From Poronia punctata (taxonomy: Eukaryota; Ascomycota; Sordariomycetes; Xylariales; Xylariaceae): 64,000 nt of DNA. This document shows, in pieces, positions 24,101 through 34,776 of this stretch (the stretch's first letter is position 1; each line of letters begins with the position of its first letter). The position numbers and the translations under genes were made by a program. The notes beneath the pieces were generated by a model. The model was not told the DNA's origin, made no database searches, and was given only the letters and a program-made list of their open reading frames with translations. Location of the stretch: the NCBI GenBank assembly GCA_022579005.1, contig MU401529.1, positions 62,001-126,000 of the forward strand, written 5' to 3'.

Positions 24101-24192
24101 TTGTCGAGGTAGGCCGGCACCTGAGGGTTGGCCCTGCCTATCTGTCCCCTCATACTTTTATCTGAGTACAACGTATTCGTGGCTTCAGACAT
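21109..24192 (-). CDS. Uncharacterised, largely disordered fungal protein with an RVxF motif
   Basis: Single open frame of 1027 residues; I do not recognise a named family. The N-terminus has a distinctive segment (YEENGRRYLAGKPIRI then SASLYGPFNK, about residues 60-90) that looks conserved rather than random. The rest is rich in Ser/Thr-Pro sites, with Lys/Arg patches (KKRPASTDWLKRRPAKKTK near 215-235) resembling nuclear signals. RRVSFAPL at about 847-854 fits the RVxF docking motif for protein phosphatase 1. The C-terminus (VLGNLDQFLDVWDVDSELER) may be helical. The ATG at 24192 is used; the longer frame starts with a non-ATG codon. The final codons read CAG GTA TAA, so a donor site there, with one more small exon beyond 21109, cannot be excluded. 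It is divergent from the Cdc11 scaffold gene. Confidence 0.8.
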   Translation of the reverse strand: MSEATNTLYSDKSMRGQIGRANPQVPAYLDNEPIYCPAPSPSTSSTVHPDPCNNAAKIRRYEENGRRYLAGKPIRISSASLYGPFNKASGWQNPWLSEAPSQHQDYPISLARNADLSTVDRLYRSDAIATRSPAEGREDDEEVTVDVDGHDDSMDYHLPSPQSNTDLRLLESPSKPERHSRIESWAETIEPPCLEKDGFWVPIQDSTNHSCGSGKKRPASTDWLKRRPAKKTKPQASQSAIGTFSPTPIHVEPPKSMSKKISAIAQRSGNRSFEMTTPSSSPEKGPRDSLSPDRRHVAVSIDNDQSEAGDDWSARCTTHRNIREGQSVRESAGNNTDVAPQSLSPKEEWPGNREVDGTSDFQDCTDESFFYRARPTKHAVDPTPTGITTSGLPSHSTQTETPTSTKHQEMVIVPVHESGAASSITDTSSVQPLEEPGVLRSKEQSPTSNKADTSTVVSVAPTDGNQQSSETRTMTELNASASDSGSNGQLGGFASRDQERRSNVLDMTMEDIDVAQTGSPRALSDDDPTLVGDPMETDEPCLVQSPQALPHTTVADANDSIVDDKGESYAHEQISSPQSDVNAADRLHAPPSRSSTSAPRPVSPNQAKGVAIAAPDTKDGDIHKATVGDIHTPLIRPISLVPALAVENTSEIKGVGIELQPDLGLELQARAIAALSYRLPVPADQSPAIRPSQQSPWAPGTIEVGYTECQTVDVSVAGFTVGADSSGVFQPPLPPTNLGYAPNMSPGASPIWSPRTFPETTSHHQSRKCEIEKNGGEVGALQQHVHTPNPRIGRPATPVAGLSVKSFSTFNLDSPEQLRHQPGSSTKRSILSGKRYHTMTSSGKSSRRVSFAPLSQERNGDGSLLLTASSTRATSPPPPQMVDLSEEDVDGKYQRHFDAMNRRATQREPSKLVYERRLLPSSSQQVAQSPSFVAMAEAFRAADAQVTERAEEQSENMQEAYGTMIGGTSSAPQSPWQHDSQAIDDVAAVLGNLDQFLDVWDVDSELERQRVQPVDPASGMRYSQAQV

Positions 24193-25201
24193 TGTCAACT
24201 CGCTTTTCCCATGGCCGAAATAGAGGTCGGTGTTTTAGGAAAAAAGAACTAAATAGGACTGGAACATACAACTGAAGACTATTCGGACATAGACTTATCA
24301 GGGCAATCCATAGCCTTGCGGAAAGATATCAAGACCCAATAATAGAGGGGGTTTTCTTATTCGGCACTTGTTAAATCGACTCTCGACCTGTCGCCTTGCT
24401 TCCCAGAAAGATGGATGTTGGGCACCTCCACAGTGGCTTATGCCGATGCACAATCTTAATCAGTTCCAGGGTAGGCGGGTCATAGGCGACCAAGGTATGA
24501 AGGACGCGGTGTTTTCACGCGTTAATTAGAGATGTGGCTTGCTTTTCGCGTAGAGTGGAGTTCTGAATGCTCTCTGGACTCTGGAGTCTGGCCTCTGATG
24601 TGTTGTGTGCGGGGTCATGGCACTAAAGGATTTGTGGCTGGTGTGGCTCATATTTCAAGGGGGACTAACTTTCTACTGGCCCCATCCTCACACTGGTTGC
24701 CAGGGGAACCGGTAGATCAGCAGTCGCAATCCTCTATTTTTACAGTCGCGCTTGCAAGTACCTCTGTACCTCTTCACCCACGCACGTAATAATGCATCGT
24801 CTTCTTGCGTTTGGGAAACTCTGGAGATTTGCTAAGGTTGATAACACGGGCAACTTGACGCTGCGCCCACTGGCTTGCAAAGACCGCGTTTTGCTAGCAA
24901 TCTCATATGTCCTGTTCCATGAGGTATTCAAAACACTGTTGCCGCTATACGTACTCGTTCTGTCCTCACTGGCATCCTTCTCTCAACAAACATAAACGTT
25001 ATAAACATCGCGACGCGACCCACAACAACCACCAATCGCCCCAACATAACGTCTTTGCAACCATTACCTTTTGTTTCAAATTGCGACGTCCATTCCTAAA
25101 CCGACAAGTCTTTTAATTTACCTCCATGGAAATCGTGTTCCGCTTGCTAGGTGCGGCTGTCTTACAATAGTGAATAACCAAACGGCATCGGTTTGTCCGC
25201 A
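24193..25201. other. Divergent promoter region between the disordered-protein gene and cdc11
   Basis: A 1.0-kb spacer between head-to-head genes. No supported ORF. The last 200 bases before 25202 are rich in CAACA/ACAACC words, as often seen in fungal 5' leaders. The shared promoter may co-regulate the two genes. Confidence 0.6.
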
Positions 25202-28200
25202 ATGGCGCATCACGCCTGGCTAGATTCACTGTCAGAAGATTGGGTGTCGCAACCCAGGTCTGATACTTCCCAACTGGAACCAACAGTCCCTTCGAGCTCC
25301 CCTGCATCACCCAGCTTCAAACATGTGCGCGATCGTGCTAGTCGCATCCCGCGACTCAACCATAAAAACGCTGCATCGAGGCGAACACAACACCAATCAC
25401 TGATCGGCAGCCCAAGCGTGTTAAGCGAGAGGAGCCCAAATGATATCAATATAAAACTGGCCCCGGTCACACCTTCCAAACTTTCTCAGGAAACGAAATT
25501 AGCCCCCCGTGGTCGTCATCTAAGCCGATCAGTTTCCGACACTTCTACTTTCACTTCGACAGGTTCTGTAATTCAGGACTCAATAATCCGCCACAAATCA
25601 CAGAGCTCATCACCGTCCAAAAGCCGCGAAAACGAGCCGGAGTGGAAAAGGAGACTGATACATGGGGAATTAAATTATGGCGAAGCCAAGGATCTTTTTA
25701 GTTCTGCGGGAGTTGGGCTAGAAAGCATCTTTCGGCCCCCACAGGTTTCGGAAACACTTAGCGGGGATACTGTCGGCGACATAATGAACGATACCACCTT
25801 ACCTTCTAGCCCCCCGCCCTATAGAGGAGCTCGACGAAACATCGAGGACGACAGCGATTTTGATCCCGACACTTTTGACTCATCCGTCCAACACAACTTG
25901 AGCCTTCCTAGGCCTGTATCTTTCCGTCCAACAAGAAGCGACGACACCACAGATGCCGATGCCACATCCCATACAACGGGAGAGGACAGCTTCGTCCCAA
26001 AAGAAACCCATGCGGATACAACCACCGAGGGTCATAATCTCTCCTTTCGGGTAAAGGAGTTGATGGATGAAGCGCGCAAGTCTAGTGGCCAGAGCGTCAT
26101 CCGGAATGAAGATTTTAGCCCTATATTCATCGCTCGTCATAGCTCGGAGAGCGGGAGAGTTTCGTTTGCGCCGATGGAAATCCCGGCAACTCAGCTGCGA
26201 AAGACGCTTGAAACCCTTCGAAGGAACCAGATGATGTTGGACTCGGACCCACAAGACGATACGCAACCTCGGGAAAACCTTGGTAGTGGGGTCGGTGAAT
26301 TTGAAGACACAGATGAGTATGCTAAAAAGGGCGGCTTTCTGAATCTTCAAAGAGGTGGACGATCGAAGGAGGGATCATTTCGCCGTCGACCATTAAGTCC
26401 TCCCGTCAATATTGACAGCTCTGAGATGCTCCAAGAGTCTTCTCTTCAAGCTAGTACCCCGAAGCAATTCCCTACCGTTAGGAACGGTAGCTTTGGTCTC
26501 GCGGGTGGGAGGCCGACCTCGATGTCGCCACCAAGTCCAGATTTGCCCTGTCCTCCTCACCCGAGCCCCGAGAAACGTCCGCAAGCAGCGTTGTCCACCA
26601 ATGGAAGCCCGTTGAAGCTATTCGGACCATATGATACTTTTACGAACCAAACTTTGCTCAGGCGAATAAGCCAGTTCGAAGATCAGCCAACCAATAGCCT
26701 CTCAGGTCCAGAAGAGGACAGCGTGATGACTCCTGAACAGGTGCCCCATGGCGAAGCTACGGATTCTTCCACCAGAAAAAGATCAGCGAAGTTGAGTTAC
26801 GGACATGATGAGATCTTTGGTGCTGTGAATGAATTTGGCGCTGGGAAGCTTGATAACTACGAGTTTGATGGAGATATTTCTCTAGGTTCAAGCGTTGCGT
26901 CCCACATGGAGGAGAAAGAGAATGTTACACCAGATCAGAGCCAAGCTTCTTTGGACAACGGTTCAAAGTTTGACATCCATGAGGATGTATCATATGAAGG
27001 GGACCCTCCCGCTATGAGAGGGAATCGGTATGGGATAAATCCATCCGCCTCTTCCGGCCGTATCCGTGTATCGAAGTCCTCAGACCAGCTGCGTGCCAGA
27101 ACGCCGCTGGGGACTAATGAATTCAACGACCTACTGCCACCTCTACAGAGAAGGGCCGGCTCGGAAGGCAAGAGGCCACGCACTTCGCCATCTAAAGACC
27201 CGACACCGAAAAGACGGAGGACTCTCCATCGATCCGATATCGCATTCGGACTTGAAAACTGGCGTGTCGCTATAGAGACGGTCCAATCCTCACACCAAAC
27301 CATGCAATCTATCATCTCAAGAAACCATCCAAACTCTGCCGACGGTCCGTATAGGCGCAGTGCTTCACAGCCTAGATCGTCAGCACGAAGCCAAATGTCA
27401 TCAAGGTCTCGCGATCGAGCCCCACTGGCTGAGCTCGACTTCGACGCTGCGCCCGCTTTAGCAACAGCTCCAGCATCCGGAAGGGACATAGAAAACCCTA
27501 GTGTCACGGGCTCTCGAAAGGTTTCAATGAAGACGCAAGACTTTTATGAGGCCGCAGAGGAAGTAATGGCGATGATAAGAAATAAAGCACGGCCCATGAC
27601 TGGACTGGCCAGTGTTGAAGAATCCGAAGCCGAGAGCTCCCTCAAGCCAACGCCTGATGGTTACGGTTCAATCGAAGATTCTTTCCAAGAATCGACTCAG
27701 GAGCCGTTCTCCAGACCACCTAGCAGGGATGGACGTCCTGTGTCAAGGTTACCAGCACGTCAAGTGGATCCAGAACTTGTTGACCGGCTCAAGAAGTACG
27801 AGGAACATAGCGAGATCGATGATATCCTGGCCCAGTCACTGCGCTCGATGAGGCCTTTCGACGGCGGCAAGGAGCGATCAAACGATATGGATGACCTGAA
27901 TGAGAGCAACTCCTTTCCAGGTCAATCTGGTTATACCTCGCAGGAGGAGGGTGTCATCATCAGCGATCTTCCTAATGTTAGAATATCACGGAACCCAGAT
28001 CATGCGGAGCACGGCGAGAACGAAGAAGAAATCCCTTCTCTTAAAAGCCAATCCTCCGGGATCTCTTCATTCCCCTCCGTCCGCACAGGATCCTCTCGAG
28101 GGTCGGATTCGAAGCGTCTCATTGCACCAGACGTCGTTGCTCAACTTATTGGTAAGCAGGTTGGCAACATGGTGTTCGATGACGAGAATAAGATGTGGAA

Positions 28201-30607
28201 AAAGGTCAAGACGTCCAAAGCGTTCCGGAATGTTTTGCCTTCGGAGGATAGCGAAGAGGACCCATTTGCTAGCATCCCTGATCTCACGGTGGATATTACC
28301 ACGGAGAGAAATCATCTCAATATGGGTGTCGGACACAGCGAGTCAAATCTAGAGCAGTCCGCAACAGGCGAAGACTCAGTAAGCTCGTATGCTTCCCAAG
28401 CCGGCGGATCGAGGGACGGGTTCTCAATGAGCGACCGGAACGTGCATGTATATGACCAAGGGCATAGAGAGACTGCTGTAGAAGACGACGAAGAGATTGA
28501 GCATGAGATATCCCTCCACGAGGATCGGATCCACAAGGCTACCCCACCCCGGAAAAATCTCACTATAACTTTCTCGTCGCCTGTTGCTTCATTCATCCAA
28601 GACGCTGCTCCTAACACGTCCGACCTCGATAGCTCCGAAAGCGGGCCTAGCCAGGAGCACTCTTTTGACCGCTCTCTTGGTAACATCGCGGCCGACTCCA
28701 TCAGAAGAGGGAGACACGGCAAAACCGGCATGACAGCGAAGCCGTCTTCGCGGAGCCGATCCCGTGGGCTACCCAAGGGCGTTTCCACTGAGAGGCATGA
28801 TTTCGTCCCACGCCCTGTGTCACGCATAGACGAAGGGGACGAGACCGCCTGTGACGACCAGCAGGCTCGGTCCAATGAGCAGGGGCAAATAAGCATACTT
28901 GTGGAGTCTGATGCGGTCGCACAAGGGCTTGACCCCACAAGACACACCGACCTTAGCGTCGTAATGGCGACGCCCGAGAGAGTCAGACCGCGATCGATGT
29001 TTACAACTCCTATAATCGGACGATATGTCGGGAGGTTGTCGTTAAGCCCGATGTCCGAGTTCACGGTGCATCAGATCGACAAATCTTGCGCTCTGGAAGT
29101 GAGCTATGTCGTCGGTGATCAGTATCTCGTGACCGGCGATGGCTCCAAAAAGGTCATGTCCAAAGCTGTCCGGTGCCTGGTCGAGAAGATCACCGAAACT
29201 GAACCATACGAACCGGACTGGGAGTCGATTCCCAAGCTGGACCTCAGCAATAAGCGATTGGATACACTTCATATGCTCGACGAATTCTGCACGGGCTTGG
29301 TGACTCTGGACGCTTCACATAACACCGTATCTCATTTAGATGGCGTTCCTCCCAGTGTACGCAACCTGCGTATAACGCACAATCTGCTCTCCGAATTGAC
29401 AGCATGGAGACAACTCATGAATCTTCAATACGTCGATGTGTCCAACAACCAACTCACCGGTCTTTCGGCGTTCAAAGATCTCGTCCACCTTCGGACTCTC
29501 CGGGCTGATAACAATCAAATAACCAGTCTGGATGGTATCAAATTCCATGATACCTTACAAGTGCTCCGAGTCAGGGGCAACCTTATTAAGCATGTGGACT
29601 TGGACGGCACAAAGATGCAACGCCTAACCGAGCTGGACTTGGAAAACAACCACATCGTCACGTTTGAGAATAGCGAGCAGCTTACGTCCCTCGATACGCT
29701 TAATCTTCAACGAAATTGCTTAAAAACATTTGCACCATCAGAAGGCCAGGTATTATCCAGTATCCGGTACCTCAAGTTGTCAAACAACGAGCTGGAAACG
29801 ATGGATCTTTCTGTTCTCCCCTCTCTGCGGCTTTTGCATGTGGATCGGAATTATATAAAGTCCATCACCGGCTTTTCAAAGTGCCCCCGTCTAGACAGCC
29901 TGTCGTTACGCGAGCAAAATGGGAACAATGTCCTTGACACTGCCTTCTTGGACTCGGCATGCGAGGTTAGGAAGTTGTTTCTATCAGGCAATCGTTTGTC
30001 TGGGTTTAGCCCCCGCATGGATTTCCTCAACCTCCAGTATCTTGAACTGGCAAACTGCGGCCTTCGGTCTCTTGCACCAGACATTGGGCAGTTGATGCCC
30101 AATCTACGGTTTCTCAACATCAATTTCAACGCAATAGATGACCTTCTACCCTTGAGGTACATCCCAAGGTTAAAGAAGCTCCTCGCTGCTGGGAACCGGC
30201 TGTCTGAGGCTGGGAAAGTGGCCAATGCACTTGCCGAGTTTCCGCACCTGTCTCGCCTTGACCTCAGGAATAATGGGGCCACACTTGGGTTCTACGTTCC
30301 TGCACAGACGCTGGTCTCTGCTGCGGGCGAGCAAAAGGAGCCCCAAGAGTTTGACCCATTTGTGCTGCCAGATATGGACGTTGAACTCCACAACAAATTC
30401 GCAAGTCGACTGGATATGGACACAAGGATGCGCAAGCGGATATACGACATGGTCATCCTCACCGATTGCACTCAGCTAAAGTTCTTGGACGGCCTGCCTG
30501 TTGATAGAGACATGATATTGAGGCGTGATGACGTATGGGAAGCACTTGTGCAAAGTGGGATTATCGAGGATGAAGCCGAGCGCTACACAGAAGGATCTGA
30601 GCAGTAG
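25202..30607 (+). CDS. cdc11: Septation initiation / mitotic exit scaffold, Cdc11/Nud1 family, leucine-rich repeats
   Basis: Spindle-pole-body scaffold that recruits the kinase cascade triggering septation (S. pombe Cdc11, S. cerevisiae Nud1). The intronless frame has 1801 residues. An N-terminal block near residues 147-180 (EWKRRLIHGELNYGEAKDLF) looks like the conserved short motif of filamentous-fungal homologues. A long Ser/Thr-rich disordered region follows, with RVSFAPM at 319-325 and several basic patches. From about 1340 to 1700 there are roughly a dozen leucine-rich repeats of the SDS22-like type (LDLSNKRLDTL, LDASHNTVSHLDG, VDVSNNQLTGL, LDLENNHIVTF), then a capping region ending near 1790. 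The ATG at 25202 is the first ATG in frame. Family membership rests on this architecture; the function is inferred from yeasts. Confidence 0.92.
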   Translation: MAHHAWLDSLSEDWVSQPRSDTSQLEPTVPSSSPASPSFKHVRDRASRIPRLNHKNAASRRTQHQSLIGSPSVLSERSPNDINIKLAPVTPSKLSQETKLAPRGRHLSRSVSDTSTFTSTGSVIQDSIIRHKSQSSSPSKSRENEPEWKRRLIHGELNYGEAKDLFSSAGVGLESIFRPPQVSETLSGDTVGDIMNDTTLPSSPPPYRGARRNIEDDSDFDPDTFDSSVQHNLSLPRPVSFRPTRSDDTTDADATSHTTGEDSFVPKETHADTTTEGHNLSFRVKELMDEARKSSGQSVIRNEDFSPIFIARHSSESGRVSFAPMEIPATQLRKTLETLRRNQMMLDSDPQDDTQPRENLGSGVGEFEDTDEYAKKGGFLNLQRGGRSKEGSFRRRPLSPPVNIDSSEMLQESSLQASTPKQFPTVRNGSFGLAGGRPTSMSPPSPDLPCPPHPSPEKRPQAALSTNGSPLKLFGPYDTFTNQTLLRRISQFEDQPTNSLSGPEEDSVMTPEQVPHGEATDSSTRKRSAKLSYGHDEIFGAVNEFGAGKLDNYEFDGDISLGSSVASHMEEKENVTPDQSQASLDNGSKFDIHEDVSYEGDPPAMRGNRYGINPSASSGRIRVSKSSDQLRARTPLGTNEFNDLLPPLQRRAGSEGKRPRTSPSKDPTPKRRRTLHRSDIAFGLENWRVAIETVQSSHQTMQSIISRNHPNSADGPYRRSASQPRSSARSQMSSRSRDRAPLAELDFDAAPALATAPASGRDIENPSVTGSRKVSMKTQDFYEAAEEVMAMIRNKARPMTGLASVEESEAESSLKPTPDGYGSIEDSFQESTQEPFSRPPSRDGRPVSRLPARQVDPELVDRLKKYEEHSEIDDILAQSLRSMRPFDGGKERSNDMDDLNESNSFPGQSGYTSQEEGVIISDLPNVRISRNPDHAEHGENEEEIPSLKSQSSGISSFPSVRTGSSRGSDSKRLIAPDVVAQLIGKQVGNMVFDDENKMWKKVKTSKAFRNVLPSEDSEEDPFASIPDLTVDITTERNHLNMGVGHSESNLEQSATGEDSVSSYASQAGGSRDGFSMSDRNVHVYDQGHRETAVEDDEEIEHEISLHEDRIHKATPPRKNLTITFSSPVASFIQDAAPNTSDLDSSESGPSQEHSFDRSLGNIAADSIRRGRHGKTGMTAKPSSRSRSRGLPKGVSTERHDFVPRPVSRIDEGDETACDDQQARSNEQGQISILVESDAVAQGLDPTRHTDLSVVMATPERVRPRSMFTTPIIGRYVGRLSLSPMSEFTVHQIDKSCALEVSYVVGDQYLVTGDGSKKVMSKAVRCLVEKITETEPYEPDWESIPKLDLSNKRLDTLHMLDEFCTGLVTLDASHNTVSHLDGVPPSVRNLRITHNLLSELTAWRQLMNLQYVDVSNNQLTGLSAFKDLVHLRTLRADNNQITSLDGIKFHDTLQVLRVRGNLIKHVDLDGTKMQRLTELDLENNHIVTFENSEQLTSLDTLNLQRNCLKTFAPSEGQVLSSIRYLKLSNNELETMDLSVLPSLRLLHVDRNYIKSITGFSKCPRLDSLSLREQNGNNVLDTAFLDSACEVRKLFLSGNRLSGFSPRMDFLNLQYLELANCGLRSLAPDIGQLMPNLRFLNINFNAIDDLLPLRYIPRLKKLLAAGNRLSEAGKVANALAEFPHLSRLDLRNNGATLGFYVPAQTLVSAAGEQKEPQEFDPFVLPDMDVELHNKFASRLDMDTRMRKRIYDMVILTDCTQLKFLDGLPVDRDMILRRDDVWEALVQSGIIEDEAERYTEGSEQ

Positions 30608-31490
30608 GACTTCGAAGATACTCTTGGCTAAGGTGGGACCTGCCTCATTGCTTCACTCTGTATCGGGCCGGAAGGGGGGCCTCCAAAGCCTTTTGCTTTT
30701 CTATATTGATCTGGGTGGTGTATTTGGGATGTCGTTTAGACAGTCGGAGTATTGGCAAGAACAGTGTCCACGGGTTTGGCGTTTTGCTTGTAGTTTTCGG
30801 TTCATGTAGGAGTTAGAAGGTATCAGGTATTGCATAATATGGTTAAGGTAATGAGAGATGAAAGTTGTGTCTTAAAAATCCTTCATTTGCACTCCAAGCT
30901 TTCTTTGACGATGCGTGGTTAGTATTGGTTGTCAACTTGTTTGTCAACGGCTTGATAGTATTTGCATAAGGTAGTCAAGGTAGTCTACTAGGTAGTCAAA
31001 CCACATCAAGAGCATCAAGACATATCTTACCCGGGGCCCGGGCTATGGAACACAAGCGCAAAGAACTGAACTAAGGATGCTAGACACTAGAATCTAACTA
31101 CCGGGATCATAATGTGACAATTATGTTGCTAATTATACTTGTAAAGAGACTACACATAGCCAATAGCTATATAGTAGTTACATAGGATGATGTTGCAAGA
31201 CAGGGCAGTTATATGTGAGATACAGTTATTGCGGCTACCTTATTGACACATCCCGGCTGGAACAGGTGATCCTGGCCCGTGCCGAGGGACCCGCTTCGAT
31301 GAGGTCAGCGTGGCCCCAAGTGTCAGCCACACAAAAGCAAAGGTGCCATTTGTGGCTGTGCCAGCCGCGTTTCCACTACGGAGTACGAGTCCCTGTTCCC
31401 CAAGACCAAAACGTAGGTGGTTGAGCTTTGCATCACTCAACCAGCTACTGCCACCATCCATTAACGTGCTTCACTCTGGGGGCCATCAAC
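30608..31490. other. Intergenic between cdc11 and vph1
   Basis: Holds the 3' UTR of cdc11 and the promoter of vph1. Several GTAGTCAAGGTAGTC-like short repeats occur near 30970-31010. No supported gene; the open frame overlapping 31310-31570 is a shadow of the vph1 first exon. Confidence 0.6.
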
Positions 31491-34315
31491 ATGGCTCCTT
31501 CAAAGCAGAGCATGTTCCGCTCGGCGGACATGAGCATGGTGCAATTATATTTATCAAACGAAATCGGTAGAGAATGTGTTACGGCCCTCGGCGAGCTCGG
31601 TCTTGTTCAGTTTCGCGATGTACGTGTAGCCCCCTGACTTCGCCCTTCTGCCTGTCCATCCATCACGCCACCTCCTAACATTCAACTATCACCACAGCTC
31701 AATGGCGATGTCAGCGCATTCCAGCGGACATTTACCCAGGAAATCAGGAGGCTTGATAATGTCGAACGTCAGCTCCGTAAGGCCAACCCCTCGCTATCGA
31801 ACTAAGCGTAGACATGCACTAACAAATTAGGCTACTTCCATGTTCAAATGGAAAAGGCCAATATCCCCCTACGACGGCTCGATCTCGATGTCGAAAATCT
31901 TGCGGCGCCTACTACCTCCGAGATTGACGAGTTAGCTGAACGCAGCCAAAGCCTCGAGCAACGCATAGCACAGCTTAACGAGAGCTATGAAACGTTGAAG
32001 AAACGCGAGGTCCAGTTGACGCAGTGGCGATGGGTTCTACGTGAGGCGGGAGGGTTCTTTGATCGCGCTCACGGTAACGTTGATGAGATTCGAGTTTCTA
32101 CTGAGGACGACGATGCTCCATTACTCCAAGACGTTGAGCAACACAACCAGGCTAGCGACGTCGAACGCTCATTCTCCGGGATGAATATCGGATTTGTAGC
32201 AGGTGTCATCAACCGCGACCGCGTGGCTGCTTTCGAGCGTATCCTGTGGCGGACACTGCGTGGTAACCTTTACATGAACCAGTCCGAGATCCCGGAACCC
32301 CTGGTCGACCCGACGAACAACGAGCCCATCCTCAAGAATGTCTTCGTCATCTTCGCCCATGGCAACGAGATTTTGGCCAAGATTCGGAAGATCTCGGAGT
32401 CTATGGGAGCAGAGATCTATAGTGTCGATGAGAACACCGACCTGCGTCGCGATCAGATGCACGAAGTTAATGCCCGTCTGAACGACGTCCAAAACGTTCT
32501 GTCGAACACCCAAAACACGCTCAATGCCGAGTTGACGCAGATCGCCCAGTCCCTGGCAGCTTGGATGATCCTGATCACCAAAGAGAAGGCTACCTATCAG
32601 ACTTTAAATCTGTTCTCATTCGACCGACAGCGCCGAACACTCATTGCCGAGGCCTGGTGCCCGTCTAATGACTTGCCCCGTATACGTTCGACCCTCCAAG
32701 ACGTCACCAACCGAGCGGGCTTGTCCGTCCCATCCATTATCAACGAGATTCGGACGAGCAAGACTCCGCCAACATACCTCAAGACCAATAAGTTTACCGA
32801 GGCTTTCCAAACCATCATCAACGCCTACGGCACGGCTACCTACCAGGAGGTCAACCCTGCGCTACCTGCCATTGTCACTTTCCCCTTCCTGTTTGCCGTC
32901 ATGTTTGGTGATTTTGGACACGCAGTCATCATGCTTTTGGCCGCTGTTGCCATGATCTACTGGGAGAAGCCTCTGAAGAAGGTCACGTTCGAATTGTTCG
33001 CCATGATCTATTATGGCCGTTATATTGCTCTCGTCATGGCAGTCTTCTCTCTTTACACCGGTCTCATCTACAACGACGTATTCTCCAAATCCATGACGCT
33101 CTTTGACAGTTCCTGGGAATGGGATGTCCCCGAGGGGTGGAAAGAAGGTCAGGCGCTTACTGCCGAACTCAAAGGCGATTACCGTTACCCTTTCGGCCTT
33201 GATTGGATGTGGCACGGTACAGACAACGACCTTTTGTTCACCAACAGCTACAAGATGAAGATGTCCATTATTCTCGGTTGGGCTCATATGACCTATTCTC
33301 TATGTCTTGCATATTTCAACGCTAGACATTTCAAGAAACCTATCGACATATGGGGTATCTTCCTCCCTGGGATGATCTTCTTCCAGGCTATCTTCGGATA
33401 CCTGGTGATCTGCATCGTCTATAAATGGTCTGTCGATTGGTACGCTGCAGATAGATCACCTCCCGGTCTATTGAACATGTTGATCTACATGTTCTTGCAG
33501 CCCGGTACGATTGACGAGGAGCTATACAGTGGCCAGGCTACCGTTCAAGTCACGCTACTTTTGCTTGCTTTCGTCCAGGTTCCCATCTTGTTGTTCTTGA
33601 AGCCATTCTATCTGCGCTGGGAGAACAACAAGGCTCGCGCCAAGGGCTACCGTGGTATAGGAGAACACTCTAGAGTCTCGGCGCTCGATGATGATGAAGG
33701 ACATACGGGCAATGGAAACGGCCGCCTTAGTATGGATAGCGACGACGGCGAGGGTGTCGCTATGATCGCACACGGCGGGGATGACGACGAGGAGGGCCAC
33801 GGCGAATTCGAATTCAGCGAGGTCATGATTCACCAGGTTATTCATACCATCGGTAAGCACTAATCTGTTCACTTTCTAGACCATCGGCCACTAACGCTAC
33901 TTGTTAGAATTCTGCTTGAATTGTGTTTCGCATACTGCATCATACCTTCGTCTCTGGGCTCTATCGCTGGCGCATCAGCAGCTAAGCAGTGTCCTATGGG
34001 ATATGACACTTGGCCCATCTCTCACCAAAACAGGAATTGTCGGCGTCATCATGATCTTCTTGGCCTTTGGTTTATGGTTCTGTCTCACGTGCGCCATTCT
34101 TATTGCTATGGAAGGATGTAGTGCAATGGTAAGTTCCCATCGAAATCGTTTCTCCTGACAGTACGTTGCTAATCATAGTATAGTTGCATTCTCTCCGTCT
34201 CCAATGGGTTGAAGCCCAGTCCAAGTACGCCGAGTTTGCGGGCCACATGTTCACTCCCTTTTCCTTTACTACAATGTTAGAAGAAGATGAAGGTTTAGCC
34301 GAGTTCAGGGGCTAA
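31491..34315 (+). CDS. vph1: V-type H+-ATPase subunit a (Vph1/Stv1)
   Basis: Membrane subunit of the V0 sector that forms the two proton half-channels and acidifies the vacuole or Golgi. Five exons (31491-31619, 31698-31776, 31831-33852, 33908-34128, 34184-34315; introns 78, 54, 55 and 55 nt) give 860 residues, the usual length. The N-terminal cytosolic part begins with [13 protein letters not shown] and contains coiled coil ([18 protein letters not shown]). The membrane part includes the FGDFGH segment. In [19 protein letters not shown] the Arg at about residue 758 corresponds to the essential proton-channel arginine of yeast Vph1. An acidic insert near 620-655 ([13 protein letters not shown]) precedes the last helices. 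All splice joins fall inside conserved stretches and keep the frame. Confidence 0.96.
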
Positions 34316-34776
34316 GCTGGTGCAGGGTTTTCGTTTTTGTAAGAATACATCTGTATTTTGTGTCTAGTAGATTAGCATCACATCATTCAGTATAATACAT
34401 TACAACAGGGTTGTGTGGTTTACGTCTGACAATGCTGCCCAACTATGAAGTCTCTTGTGAGAATTACCACCTTCTACTTATTCCTGGTGCTATTCCGGCC
34501 GGCGCAATAATCTGTGATGCTGTAGTCAAGGTAGTTATTGCGACGAAGGAAGCAGAAAATTCATAGAAACGGTCGAAGGGCAGGGGAGTTGTCTTCTATA
34601 CCTAGTTCACGCCAACATATTCAGCACCTAACCTAGGATATAGTCAAGAAAGGGGGGTGGATTCTTGGTTTCAAGCAAGTATGGGGGCAACCAGGAATTC
34701 GAGTCTATTAATTTCTATACACTGACCTTGACCAACTTGCTTTGTTCCGTCGTATCTAGGTAGGTAGGTATGTAGA
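34316..34776. other. Convergent spacer between vph1 and the O-methyltransferase gene
   Basis: A 460-bp spacer holding the terminators of two convergent genes. It contains a tandem TAGG run at 34757-34770. It also marks the left edge of the putative metabolite cluster. No gene seen. Confidence 0.6.
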
